A stretch of 64,000 nucleotides of DNA from an uncultured Lachnospiraceae bacterium (GTDB taxonomy: Bacteria; Bacillota; Clostridia; Lachnospirales; Lachnospiraceae): positions 62,001 through 126,000 of the forward strand of contig CADAOZ010000008.1 of assembly GCA_902789735.1 (NCBI GenBank), in the 5' to 3' direction. A program made the position numbers and the translations under genes. Below, one piece after another: positions 34,113 through 42,579 of this stretch. Below the pieces are notes generated by a model that did not search any database, was not told the DNA's origin, and saw only the letters and a program-made list of their open reading frames with translations. Numbering within the stretch: the first letter of the stretch is position 1; every line of letters starts with the position of its first letter.

Positions 34113-35252
34113 TTATTTCCGCGGCAAGCCGCCGGACTTTCCAATAATTTCACCGATCCAGCCATACGGGCCATAATATCTCTGCCTTCCTGCCGCCGCT
34201 GTTATGATCATCCAGATTCCGTAAGCTGCCGTCAGGACAGCCGGCGTCAGGCCCAGCGCAAAAAAGAGAACAGAGAACAGAAACAGCAGGATCCCCGTCA
34301 GCAGACGGATGGTCCTCTCTTTCCCCTGCAGCTGCCGGTAATTCTTTCCTTTGAACGTGATCAGGGGAATCTCCGGCCTGCTGTCAAATACCGATTCCGC
34401 CGCAGTCTCCCGGGTCTGCGCTGCCCCGGGACGGTCCCGCATCCCTTCCAGTGCGCGGATCAGATCCGCAGGACGGTAAAACCTGCCCGTATACACGGCG
34501 GATGTCAGTTCACCGATCAGGCCGGCCATGGCCTCTCCCCCCTGCATGGGACGGGGCAGCCTGTCTGCCTGCCGCCGCCTCTCCTCCGCCTCCCGCAGAC
34601 CAGCCGGACTGATTCTGTCCGGGCTGCCGGACGGATAAAGCGGTCTGGCGGCAAAGGGCGGTATACACCGGTTCAGACACAGGAACAGGACCAGTCCCAG
34701 ACTGTAAAGGTCCGCCCTTCTGCCGTCAAGCCCTTCCCGGCCCGGCCAGGGGGCGCTGTAATCCATGCTGCGGTCGCTGTTCCTGCAGATTCCACTGTCG
34801 ACACGGTCCGGCGCCGCGGCGTCTGCAGGCTGCCAGTCTCCCAGACCTGTCAGCAGAAAACGCCCCTCCTCTGTCACAAGGATATTGTCCGGACAGATTC
34901 CGCCATGCCGCAGGCCCTGTTCATCCAGGAACTGCAGGGCCCTGGCCAGATCTCCTGCCATTACAGGAACCGTATCCGGGTCCGGATCCCCTTCCTCCAG
35001 AAGATCCGAAAGGCTGCGGCTGTCTTTCCATTTAATTGTAACAGCCCAGCCGTCTTTTGTCTCTAAAATCTCATGACCGGCGGGACCCCGGACCCCGTTT
35101 TCGTCTCCGAACCCTTCCAGAATACGCAGACGCTCCAGCAGGGCATGAAACCGGCGCAGCAGATGGTCCCGGATCATTTCCCGGTCCATCCCCTGCGCCA
35201 TACAGGACTGTATTTCCGTACTGTTTTCAGGAATACAAATCGTTTCAAGCAT
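34113..35252 (-). CDS. Membrane pseudokinase (catalytic residues lost)
   Basis: The 379-residue protein has a protein kinase fold without the active residues. The catalytic loop is HGGICPDN (116-123), where HRDxKPxN is expected: Arg, Asp and Lys are replaced. The DFG region reads LTGLGDWQP, so Asp is lost, and the VAIK lysine is not obvious. YSLGLVLFLCLNRCIPPF marks the C-lobe. Two membrane segments follow at about 315-355 (LLTGILLFLFSVLFFALG). The gene starts 14 bases after the GH32 stop. It probably acts as a scaffold or sensor rather than an enzyme. Confidence 0.75.
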   Translation of the reverse strand: MLETICIPENSTEIQSCMAQGMDREMIRDHLLRRFHALLERLRILEGFGDENGVRGPAGHEILETKDGWAVTIKWKDSRSLSDLLEEGDPDPDTVPVMAGDLARALQFLDEQGLRHGGICPDNILVTEEGRFLLTGLGDWQPADAAAPDRVDSGICRNSDRSMDYSAPWPGREGLDGRRADLYSLGLVLFLCLNRCIPPFAARPLYPSGSPDRISPAGLREAEERRRQADRLPRPMQGGEAMAGLIGELTSAVYTGRFYRPADLIRALEGMRDRPGAAQTRETAAESVFDSRPEIPLITFKGKNYRQLQGKERTIRLLTGILLFLFSVLFFALGLTPAVLTAAYGIWMIITAAAGRQRYYGPYGWIGEIIGKSGGLPRK

Positions 35253-35265
35253 ATGGTTCTATTGC

Positions 35266-36840
35266 TTATTCCACACAGATATCATATTTGACTGCGGAAA
35301 GGACCGCGCAGCTGCCTCCTTCGCAGAAAATCTCCACATCAGTGTCCTCCGGATCCGGAAAGACATTGCCCGTCATGGTATAACGGCCGCCATTGATAAA
35401 GACTTCCACGGAATAACGGTCCAGCAGCACATGCAGACGGAGCGTATCCTCTTCCTCGATGTCGCAGGTTCGGATATCCGTATTCTCTTCCACGCCGGAC
35501 AGATGAATACCGGCATGGGTCCTGTCAAAGATGACAGCTTTCTTATCACAGTCATAGTAGATCAGGGTCTCATGTTCCTGACCGGCAAAGACCTTCAGTC
35601 CGGCCTTTTTCGCGTCCTGCAGCTGCAGTTCCACATCCAGCTCAATGACATCGCCGCTGATTCCCTCGATGGAAATGGCCCCCTGATGAAGAACGATCCC
35701 GCCTGTCGCGGCTTTGTTCTTTCTGTAAGCTTCCAGCTCACGGACAGGCCACTGGTAGAGCCAGCCATTCTTCCATGTCAGTTCTCTGGGGAACGTGTAA
35801 GTGCCGGCCCAGTTATCCTCCCGGGAAGGGAAATCCCTGTCCCACATCTCCTTCCAGGCCATCATGACCTGGCGGCCGTCCGGCATGGCCATGGACTGGG
35901 CGGCATAGAAGTCAAAGCCCGCGTCCAGTTCCTGGATATGGGACATATGGAAGCGGCCGGTCTCGAAGTCCATCTCTCCGGCGATCCATACGACCGAATG
36001 CTGGTTCTCATACATATTGCCCATCTTCGGCAGGCGCTGGGGACTGGCCAGAACGATCTCCTGCCCGTTGGACTCAAAGTAATCGGGGCATTCATAAACA
36101 CCGTCCAGCTTGAAGTATTCTTCATCAAAGCCCGGCTGCCTGTAAATCAGTCTGCCCAGATATTCCCAGTGCTCCAGGTCTTTGGAACGGAACAGGATCA
36201 TATTGCCGTAGCCCAGCAGATCCATATCGCCGCCCAGAACGGCCAGATCGGAAGGATTCTCCAGCACATGGTGCACCTGATTATCATGAGGCCGCCGGTC
36301 GTCCGAAGGATTGCCGTAGGTGACCTCCGCAATCTTGTCCGCTTTGGCAGGATCGATGATCCTGGCGCCGGCCAGGCAGTAATACCAGCCGTTCTTACGG
36401 AAAATCTTGGGGTCGCGGAAGTCACGGGTGGAGACCTCGGGAGAAAGCATCTCTGCTGTCAGGATGGGGTTGTTGTCATATTTTGTAAAATGTATACCGT
36501 CCAGCGAGACTGCCATACACTGCCTCTGCCGTTCCGGCTGGGCCGCGGTATACATCAGGTAAAGCTTACCGTCCTTTTCAATGGTGTTGCCGGAGCAGCA
36601 GCCGCAGATCACTTCATAGTCCTGGTCCGGACGAAGAGCAATCGGCTGTTCTTCCCATTTAATAAAATCATCGGATGTGAAATGTCCCCAGTGCATGGTG
36701 CCCCATCTGGAATCATAAGGATAATGCTGAAAGAAGAAATGTATTTTTCCGTCATGGTAGATCATCCCGTTCGGATCATTGGCCCATCCGGATGGTACAT
36801 TGGCATGATATTTTTGTTTATACCTGTCATTTACTTTCAT
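35266..36840 (-). CDS. GH32 beta-fructofuranosidase (sucrose/fructan hydrolase)
   Basis: The 524-residue protein has the GH32 catalytic elements: WANDPNG at 19-25 with nucleophile Asp22, FRDPK at 141-145, and ECPD at 250-253 with acid/base Glu250. A beta-sandwich domain makes up the last 150 residues (LHVLLDRYSVEVFINGG). It releases fructose from sucrose or fructans. An insertion near 155-205 is longer than usual. There is no signal peptide, so it acts on imported sucrose, sucrose-6-phosphate or kestose-like oligosaccharides. It is the first gene of a three-gene unit. Confidence 0.93.
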   Translation of the reverse strand: MKVNDRYKQKYHANVPSGWANDPNGMIYHDGKIHFFFQHYPYDSRWGTMHWGHFTSDDFIKWEEQPIALRPDQDYEVICGCCSGNTIEKDGKLYLMYTAAQPERQRQCMAVSLDGIHFTKYDNNPILTAEMLSPEVSTRDFRDPKIFRKNGWYYCLAGARIIDPAKADKIAEVTYGNPSDDRRPHDNQVHHVLENPSDLAVLGGDMDLLGYGNMILFRSKDLEHWEYLGRLIYRQPGFDEEYFKLDGVYECPDYFESNGQEIVLASPQRLPKMGNMYENQHSVVWIAGEMDFETGRFHMSHIQELDAGFDFYAAQSMAMPDGRQVMMAWKEMWDRDFPSREDNWAGTYTFPRELTWKNGWLYQWPVRELEAYRKNKAATGGIVLHQGAISIEGISGDVIELDVELQLQDAKKAGLKVFAGQEHETLIYYDCDKKAVIFDRTHAGIHLSGVEENTDIRTCDIEEEDTLRLHVLLDRYSVEVFINGGRYTMTGNVFPDPEDTDVEIFCEGGSCAVLSAVKYDICVE

Positions 36841-36955
36841 TTTTAAACCCTCTTCTTTTTCCAGCTGTCACTGACAGCCTGCTAACTACTGTTGACTGCG
36901 CCTATACATAAAGCCGTCCGGCCGGACAGGCTCAAGTACCTGTAAGATCCCCTTC

Positions 36956-39946
36956 TTATTTTTTCAGATATTCAAATCCTTCTTCATCGGCCTCGGTCCA
37001 TTCCGATCCGGCGGCAGAACGTTTCACGCGCTCCGCCTTTCTGCGCCGGCGGGCACGGACGGCCCTGCGGGTCTCCGGATCCGCCTTGCTGCCGCGTCCT
37101 TTTTCGACATTCTCGCGGAACAGATCTCTGGCTGCCCTGGGCGCTCTTTGTGCGGATGCTTCCGGTACCGGCATTGACGCTTCCGCAGCGGTATGCTCCG
37201 GAACCGGCTGCGCCTGTATCCCCCCGGCCTTTTCCGCCGGTCCACCGTCCGTCCGGCTGTCTTCTGTCAGCGTCTCCGCGGTCTGTACCCGCGGAATCGT
37301 CCGGCCGCCTCTTCCCCCGGCCAGAAGTCTGACCAGCAGCAGGATCAGGACCAGATCCAGAAATGCCGGAATGAGCAGCCAGAAAGGAATCGGGGCAGGC
37401 CCGGCTGCTTTTTCTGCGGCAGCTGCCAGCTGCAGGACGCGGATGGCGGCTTTCTGAAGCAGCGCTGCCTTTTGATCTGCCCCCGCGCTGTCCGCGGTCA
37501 GCAGATCGGTCTTTGCCCGGTCCGCGTAGAAAAGATCCGTACCGGCTTCCAGGCCGGCTGCCGTACCGGCAGGATCCGCGCATGACAGATCCGCGGCGGC
37601 AGAGCCTTCAAATCCCCATTCCCTGCGGAGAAGATCCGTCATCAGAACGGATGACTGCCAGGCCGGCGTATCTTCCAGCAGGTCCGGTCCGGTACATATC
37701 ATGTCCACACAGCCCTCCGCGACCGCTTTCTCGAAGGGCCGCAGGTATAATTCCCGGGCGGCCTGTTCTCCGGCCAGAAAAATCGTGTGTCCGCTGCCGG
37801 AATACCCGCTCTGCTGGCCGAATCCTGTAAGACAGGTACATATGCCCCCGCTCTGTATGCCCCGCAGCAGTTCCACTGTCAGATTCGCCGAAAGCAGGGG
37901 ATCTTCTGAAAATACCATGGAAGAAGGAGATACCGGACTGCGCCGTACCCCGGCATAGGGAATCCTGATCAGGCCCGTATGCAGGGCGGCTGCTTCCGCC
38001 CCGATCTGCGCGCCCACGGCGGCTGTCAGCTCCGGATCCCAGGCAGCTGCCAGAAGAGACGCGGAAGGAAACAGGGTGCCGGTCCTGCCGGCCCCGCCGC
38101 TCCGGATCCCTCCCTGCAGCCGGGCTTCCAGGAAGAAAGGTTTTCCCACGGAAGCGACGGCTTCTGACTGATCCTGCTGCCGTACCAGCAGTTTCTGATA
38201 ATCAGAGGCAGACATCTGGTCCGCCAGGGCCGGCCATGCCGGATCGTCCGCTTCGCGGTCCTGCAGATCCTTCAGTCTGAGCCTGTTATCAGCAGGCTTC
38301 ACAGACAGCTTTCCGGAGGATGCCGGTGTCTCACCGGCAGCTGACGGCAGTGCCGGCAGTCTGGCCTGTCCGGCATCCTCAAAGGCCTGCCAGTCCGCCC
38401 GGGAGGCGGTCACGCCGGCCAGGCGCTCCGTCATGCTGTCAAACACAGGCGCGGCAGACTGGCGCTCTCCTGATTTCGGTCCCCGGCCGCTGTCATCATA
38501 GACCAGGTCTTCGGTGATCTTCAGTTTCTTTTTATCTGTGACTGTATGCGCGTCCTCCATCAGAAGTACGCCATAGCTGCCCTTTTCCAGTACCCAGGCA
38601 GCCCGGCCCGCAGCCGTACCGGTACTGTCCCAGGTCAGCATGTCTTCCAGAGAAAACGCGACCTCCAGTTCCGTTTCTTCTCCCGGCTGCAGCAGCGCTG
38701 TTTTTCCAAATCCCGCCAGCCTTACATCCGGCTTTTCAGGACTGCCCTCTTTATAGGGCGCCCGTACATAAATCTGGGCTGTATCCCTTCCCGGTACGCT
38801 GCCGGTATTGGTCACATGCACCGTTACATGGACTGTATCGCCTCCCTGCAGGACATTGGCGATCTTCCTGTCAAACGAGGTATAACTCAGCCCGTATCCA
38901 AAGGGAAATGCCACGGCCTGCGCCCAGGCCTCCAGTCCGTCCGGATCATCTGTCCCGGCATCCGGGAATCTGGTCTCATAATAGCGGTATCCGCTGTAAA
39001 TGCCCTCTGTGCAGACATCGCAGTTCCATTCCTGCCCTCCGCTGTCTTCCAGAACTGCGGCCGCCTGCCCTGGCAGGTCCGCCAGATTCCGGACCCAGGT
39101 ATCCGGCAGTTTTCCTTCCGGGGCGATCCTGCCCGACAGGATGCCGGCCAGTGCCCGGAAGCCCTGTCCGCCCGGTTCTCCGATCCAGAGGGCCGCGTCA
39201 ATGCGTTCATCCGACAGGAAGTCCGCTTCCATGGGAACCGGGGTATTGAGGATGACAATGACCGTGCCAAAACGGCTGCAGGCCGCTTCCAGCAGGTCCT
39301 CCTCATTCTGGGTCAGCTGCAGATAATGCCTGCCGGCGTCACCGCCGGTCCATGCTTCCATATCCGCCGGATAATGGCTGCCGGCCGCGTCCCTGCGGCC
39401 AAAGAACAGGCAGGCTATATCCGCGTAGTCACGGGCGCTGTCCAGCAGCCCGTCCGGATAATCCGCCTGGGGAATCTCATAATTGCCAAAATCCGCCTGC
39501 CCTCCGGCCGGTCCGGCCGGCGTGATCCGGTTCTTTTCATAAAACCCGGAAAGCTCCCGGTTGACCAGGAAATTCTCCTCTTTCAGGGCTTCCTCCGGAC
39601 TGACATAGACGTAACCATCCCCGCTCTCTCCTCCATAAAAGGGCCTGTCAGAAGCCGCGCCCAGCAGATTGATCTGCAGGCGGGTCAGGGGCAGGGTGTT
39701 TTCCTGATTTTTTAAAAGTACAATTCCCTGCTCCGCAGCGCGTTCAGAGAGGTCCGCGGATTTCTCCGCCAGCTCTGCCGGCAGGGATCCCCCTCCGGGA
39801 CGAAACAGGGTGTTCCATTTACTGTAATTATATGCAGCGGATGCCCCGGCGATGACGCTCAGGACCAGGAGGACCGCAAGCAGAATCCTGCATGTCCTGC
39901 GTTTCCTGTCCCCGTTTCCTGTGGGCTTCCTGTGTTTTTGTGACAT
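36956..39946 (-). CDS. Membrane-anchored GH3-like protein with inverted domain order
   Basis: The 996-residue protein starts with an N-terminal membrane segment (ILLAVLLVLSVIAGASAAY). The GH3 C-terminal domain comes first (residues about 70-300, IVLLKNQENTLPL, FPFGYGLSYT), then an Fn3-like domain, and the TIM-barrel (GH3 N-terminal) domain last, a known inverted order. The nucleophile is probably Asp786 in AADLS. The substrate-binding KHF motif reads TGF near 707, so activity is in doubt. A membrane segment near 870 (FWLLIPAFLDLVLILLLVRL) and a cytosolic basic tail follow. The ATG follows GGAGG. Confidence 0.85.
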   Translation of the reverse strand: MSQKHRKPTGNGDRKRRTCRILLAVLLVLSVIAGASAAYNYSKWNTLFRPGGGSLPAELAEKSADLSERAAEQGIVLLKNQENTLPLTRLQINLLGAASDRPFYGGESGDGYVYVSPEEALKEENFLVNRELSGFYEKNRITPAGPAGGQADFGNYEIPQADYPDGLLDSARDYADIACLFFGRRDAAGSHYPADMEAWTGGDAGRHYLQLTQNEEDLLEAACSRFGTVIVILNTPVPMEADFLSDERIDAALWIGEPGGQGFRALAGILSGRIAPEGKLPDTWVRNLADLPGQAAAVLEDSGGQEWNCDVCTEGIYSGYRYYETRFPDAGTDDPDGLEAWAQAVAFPFGYGLSYTSFDRKIANVLQGGDTVHVTVHVTNTGSVPGRDTAQIYVRAPYKEGSPEKPDVRLAGFGKTALLQPGEETELEVAFSLEDMLTWDSTGTAAGRAAWVLEKGSYGVLLMEDAHTVTDKKKLKITEDLVYDDSGRGPKSGERQSAAPVFDSMTERLAGVTASRADWQAFEDAGQARLPALPSAAGETPASSGKLSVKPADNRLRLKDLQDREADDPAWPALADQMSASDYQKLLVRQQDQSEAVASVGKPFFLEARLQGGIRSGGAGRTGTLFPSASLLAAAWDPELTAAVGAQIGAEAAALHTGLIRIPYAGVRRSPVSPSSMVFSEDPLLSANLTVELLRGIQSGGICTCLTGFGQQSGYSGSGHTIFLAGEQAARELYLRPFEKAVAEGCVDMICTGPDLLEDTPAWQSSVLMTDLLRREWGFEGSAAADLSCADPAGTAAGLEAGTDLFYADRAKTDLLTADSAGADQKAALLQKAAIRVLQLAAAAEKAAGPAPIPFWLLIPAFLDLVLILLLVRLLAGGRGGRTIPRVQTAETLTEDSRTDGGPAEKAGGIQAQPVPEHTAAEASMPVPEASAQRAPRAARDLFRENVEKGRGSKADPETRRAVRARRRRKAERVKRSAAGSEWTEADEEGFEYLKK

Positions 39947-40127
39947 AGTGGTCTACCTCCGGCTGCTGTTCCTCCCGCCGGGGCGGGATTCAGCTACATT
40001 CTACCATAACCGCCCCCTGTATACAGCCTTTTTCCGCCTTGATTTTACACCTGTTTTGCGCGCTCATTCCCGAATCCGGCAAACTGCAGATTCCGTACGC
40101 TTCATTTTGCTGAAAGGAAAACCGCTC

Positions 40128-40163
40128 AAAAAAAAATGCGGCCGGACGATTTGTCCAGCCGCA
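40128..40163 (-). terminator. Rho-independent terminator ending the candidate RNA
   Basis: TGCGGC-GGAC pairs with GTCC-GCCGCA around GATTT, followed on the minus strand by nine T residues. Between it and the GH3 start at 39946 there is a TAGAAT-like -10 on the minus strand near 40005, so GH3 may have its own promoter. Confidence 0.9.
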
Positions 40164-40324
40164 GCAATCACTTACTTTCAGCGAATGATTTTACCGGTCT
40201 CTGTTCGCTGACGGTAAGCGTTTTTCATCCCGGCCGAGCGATCGCATAATGCAGCCGGGGCAAAAATCTGATGGATGCGAAAACATTTCGCAAATAGCGA
40301 AATTCCGAAAACCTTTTCATACCT
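40128..40324 (-). ncRNA. Candidate structured RNA with terminator, family unknown
   Basis: On the minus strand a TATAAT (40331-40336) is followed by four hairpins. H1 at 40285-40303 has ATTTCGC arms. H2 at 40221-40266 has CCCGGC arms inside UUUUU/AAAAA. H3 at 40170-40220 has UCAGCGAA arms with an outer GUAAG pair and an 18-base loop CAGAGACCGGUAAAAUCA. H4 at 40137-40163 is a GC-rich terminator with nine U residues. About 197 nt in all. There is no open frame. No known riboswitch, 6S, tmRNA, SRP or RNase P signature is seen. It could be a leader of the GH3 gene or a free RNA. Confidence 0.55.
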
Positions 40325-40439
40325 ATAGTTATTATATCCTATTTTGTCCAAAAATGCCTTGCTCAAAATAAACAAAAAGTAACAAAAAGTGAATGTCAAT
40401 TTAGGCAATTTGATCATATTTACAGGTACATCTTCCGAA

Positions 40440-41030
40440 TCAGTCATTTTTCTTTACGACGGCCGTAATGGAACGGATATGGACCGGTCCGCCCCAGCGC
40501 AGCCAGCGGTCTGCCCGGGCGTTCCAGCCGTCGCAGATCCGCAGATAGAAACTGCCGTCCTCATATTCCCGGCAGCCGACCGCCAGGACCCAGTGCCAGT
40601 CCAGGGGCGCGATCATGACCAGGACTGCGCAGGGACTGCCCTGCTCCAGACAGGACCGGACGGCTCCGGGACTGCCGCAGGGCCTGAGTCTGCAGCCGGT
40701 CAGGCCGGCTTCGTATAGGGCGTTTCCCGCTCCCTTGCGGAACTCCCGGGTAAAAAGGGGACCGTTCCCCAGCAGGGCGTAGGTCCTCCGGAAAATCCTG
40801 TCCCGGTCTTCCTGCCTGACGGTCCTGCCCGCTTTCAGGCACAGGATCACATTGGCCAGGCAGACTGCCGCGCAATGGTTCCTGGCCGGCTCCCGGTAAT
40901 CTCCCGTGACCGCGAACCTGCGTCCCGATCCCGGGAGCCTGACTTCGCTCGAGGGACCCGGCGGCAGTTCGTCCTTTCTGAGAAAGGGATATTCATTTGT
41001 CGGGCCCATCAGCGCCTTCAGCTGTTCCAT
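40440..41030 (-). CDS. C39-like cysteine peptidase fold protein
   Basis: The 196-residue protein has NHCAAVCLANVIL at 51-63 (candidate nucleophile Cys53), HWVLAVG with His146, and YLRICDGWN with Asp167, the Cys-His-Asp order of papain-like C39/BtrH-type proteins. There is no signal peptide, so it would act in the cytosol on a peptide or amide. The ATG at 41030 follows AAAGGACACTAGC; a longer frame to 41150 has none. It has no bacteriocin gene next to it, so a leader-peptide role is unlikely. Confidence 0.72.
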   Translation of the reverse strand: MEQLKALMGPTNEYPFLRKDELPPGPSSEVRLPGSGRRFAVTGDYREPARNHCAAVCLANVILCLKAGRTVRQEDRDRIFRRTYALLGNGPLFTREFRKGAGNALYEAGLTGCRLRPCGSPGAVRSCLEQGSPCAVLVMIAPLDWHWVLAVGCREYEDGSFYLRICDGWNARADRWLRWGGPVHIRSITAVVKKND

Positions 41031-41129
41031 GCTAGTGTCCTTTCCGATTCCCCGCTCTCTGCCAGTTCCTATTATATAGTAAAAAGACCGCAAAAACAGC
41101 AGTAAGGGGGTTCTGCAGAAGAAAACCGG

Positions 41130-41160
41130 AAAAAAAAGCCCGCGGACCAATCCGCGGGGC
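41130..41160 (-). terminator. Rho-independent terminator, minus strand
   Basis: GCCCGCGGA pairs with TCCGCGGGGC, followed on the minus strand by eight T residues. It ends the YegP-like gene. Confidence 0.85.
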
Positions 41161-41197
41161 GTGTTCAGTACTGACCGGCCGGTAAGCAGCCGGCGCT

Positions 41198-41569
41198 TTA
41201 TTCTTCTACAATGGGGGCGTCCACCGCGTTCTTTTTAACGGAATTCACGCCGTTCACACAGGCCTTCATGGTCGTATACCCCTCACTGACGGCAATGATC
41301 TGGCCGTTGGCCGCTTTCAGACGGAAGCGGAACTCTCCGGCATTGTCTTTATAGATCTCGAATTTAGGATGCTTCTCTCTGGTGTATCCCTCAACGGTCT
41401 GGTCCTCTACCGCCGCGCCGGGGGCGTTTTTGATCACGCTGTTGATACCGGTCCTGGCGTATTTGGCCGCTTTGTAAGACTGTGATGTGGCCACGATCTG
41501 CCCGTTGGATGCCTTCAGATCAAATTTGATCTTACCGTTCTTAGTGGTCTTCATTACAAATTTACCCAT
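41198..41569 (-). CDS. DUF1508 (YegP-like) protein, two domains
   Basis: The 123-residue protein holds two copies of the DUF1508 unit: KIKFDLKASNGQIVATSQSY in the first half and EFRFRLKAANGQIIAVSEGY in the second. YegP-like proteins are small, cytosolic and very common; their function is not established. Each unit has the aromatic-Arg-Leu-Lys-Ala-x-Asn-Gly core. It is transcribed alone. Confidence 0.9.
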   Translation of the reverse strand: MGKFVMKTTKNGKIKFDLKASNGQIVATSQSYKAAKYARTGINSVIKNAPGAAVEDQTVEGYTREKHPKFEIYKDNAGEFRFRLKAANGQIIAVSEGYTTMKACVNGVNSVKKNAVDAPIVEE

Positions 41570-41705
41570 AATATACCTCCCCTTTCGTGCCGTATCCTCT
41601 GCTTTCAGAGGCGGACCCGCGTCTGTATCTGTATATTATTATAATAAATTTGTCTGAAATCTCAATAAACACTTCCGTTTTCACTGATAAATATATCCAC
41701 CCGCG

Positions 41706-42395
41706 TTATTTATTCAGTAATTCTCCTGATGCTCCGCAGCGGTCCGCTTTCAAATGCTCCAGAACGGCTGTCAGGGACGGAAGGATCAGAAAAGCCGTCC
41801 TTTCCATCTCCTCCGTAGGCGCCAGCCTGTCCGGGACCATGACCGGCCGCATGCCGGCTGCCGCCGCAGCGCGGATCCCGTTATAGGAATCTTCGATCAC
41901 CAGGCAGTCCCCCGGATCCGCGCCAAGCCTGCCGGCACAGAGCAGGAAAATATCGGGGGCCGGCTTGCTCCTTTCCGCCATATCACCGCTGACGATTACA
42001 TCAAAGCACTCATACAGGCCCGCTTTGGCCAGTTCCTTTCTCAGCAGGGGAAAGGGGGTCGAAGAAGCCAGACCTGCCGGGATGCTCTCCTGCCGCAGCC
42101 AGGCCAGCAGTTCCCGGGCTCCTTCCTTGACCGGCATCCTGCCGCTGTCGACAATCTCCTGAAAGTAGTCCCTGCAGTCCCGAAAGGCCTTTTCATAGGA
42201 CCAGCCGGGCACACTGCCGAAGGCCTCCTCCATGATCTGTCTTTCCATTTGGTCGTTGACGCCTGTGGCGTCCGCTACAGCCTTCCTCATCCGGGCGCCG
42301 TCCAGCCCGCTCAGGGCGGCAGCGCGCATCCACCCTTCCAGATAGACCCTTTCCGAATCCAGGATCACTCCGTCCATATCAAATATGACCGTCAT
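41706..42395 (-). CDS. HAD-family beta-phosphoglucomutase-like hydrolase
   Basis: The 229-residue protein shows motif I FDMDGVILDSE (Asp6 and Asp8), motif II SSTP, motif III SKPAPDIF and motif IV VIEDSYNG. All four catalytic motifs are intact, unlike the HAD protein at 21475. The cap domain contains VNDQMERQIMEEAF. It may be a phosphoglycolate phosphatase or a sugar-phosphate mutase/phosphatase. Its neighbours do not settle which. Confidence 0.9.
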   Translation of the reverse strand: MTVIFDMDGVILDSERVYLEGWMRAAALSGLDGARMRKAVADATGVNDQMERQIMEEAFGSVPGWSYEKAFRDCRDYFQEIVDSGRMPVKEGARELLAWLRQESIPAGLASSTPFPLLRKELAKAGLYECFDVIVSGDMAERSKPAPDIFLLCAGRLGADPGDCLVIEDSYNGIRAAAAAGMRPVMVPDRLAPTEEMERTAFLILPSLTAVLEHLKADRCGASGELLNK

Positions 42396-42579
42396 AAGTC
42401 CTCCTCCCCGGGCACAGCCGGTACAATATCCCTGCCCGGCACCGGCGTCTGCCGGATTAACAACAGATACAGTTCCATTTCTGTCAAAAAAAGCTTATAA
42501 TCAACAGGTACATAATCTGAACAGAGAATCATATAAATACAGTCTCTGCAGATAAACTATACCAGAAAAGGAGTTCTTT

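Noticed and set aside
35431..36846. A long plus-strand frame of 471 codons
   Set aside because: It lies exactly antisense to the GH32 gene, has no ribosome binding site and no recognisable motif. GC-rich genes in this window produce such long antisense frames often.
40128..40324. 6S RNA, c-di-GMP, ZTP, SAM or TPP riboswitch
   Set aside because: 6S RNA would need one long closing stem with a central bubble; here there are separate hairpins. None of the conserved riboswitch core sequences is present.
40440..41030. Bacteriocin leader peptidase
   Set aside because: The C39-like fold is present, but there is no ABC exporter domain, no double-glycine peptide nearby and no signal for export.
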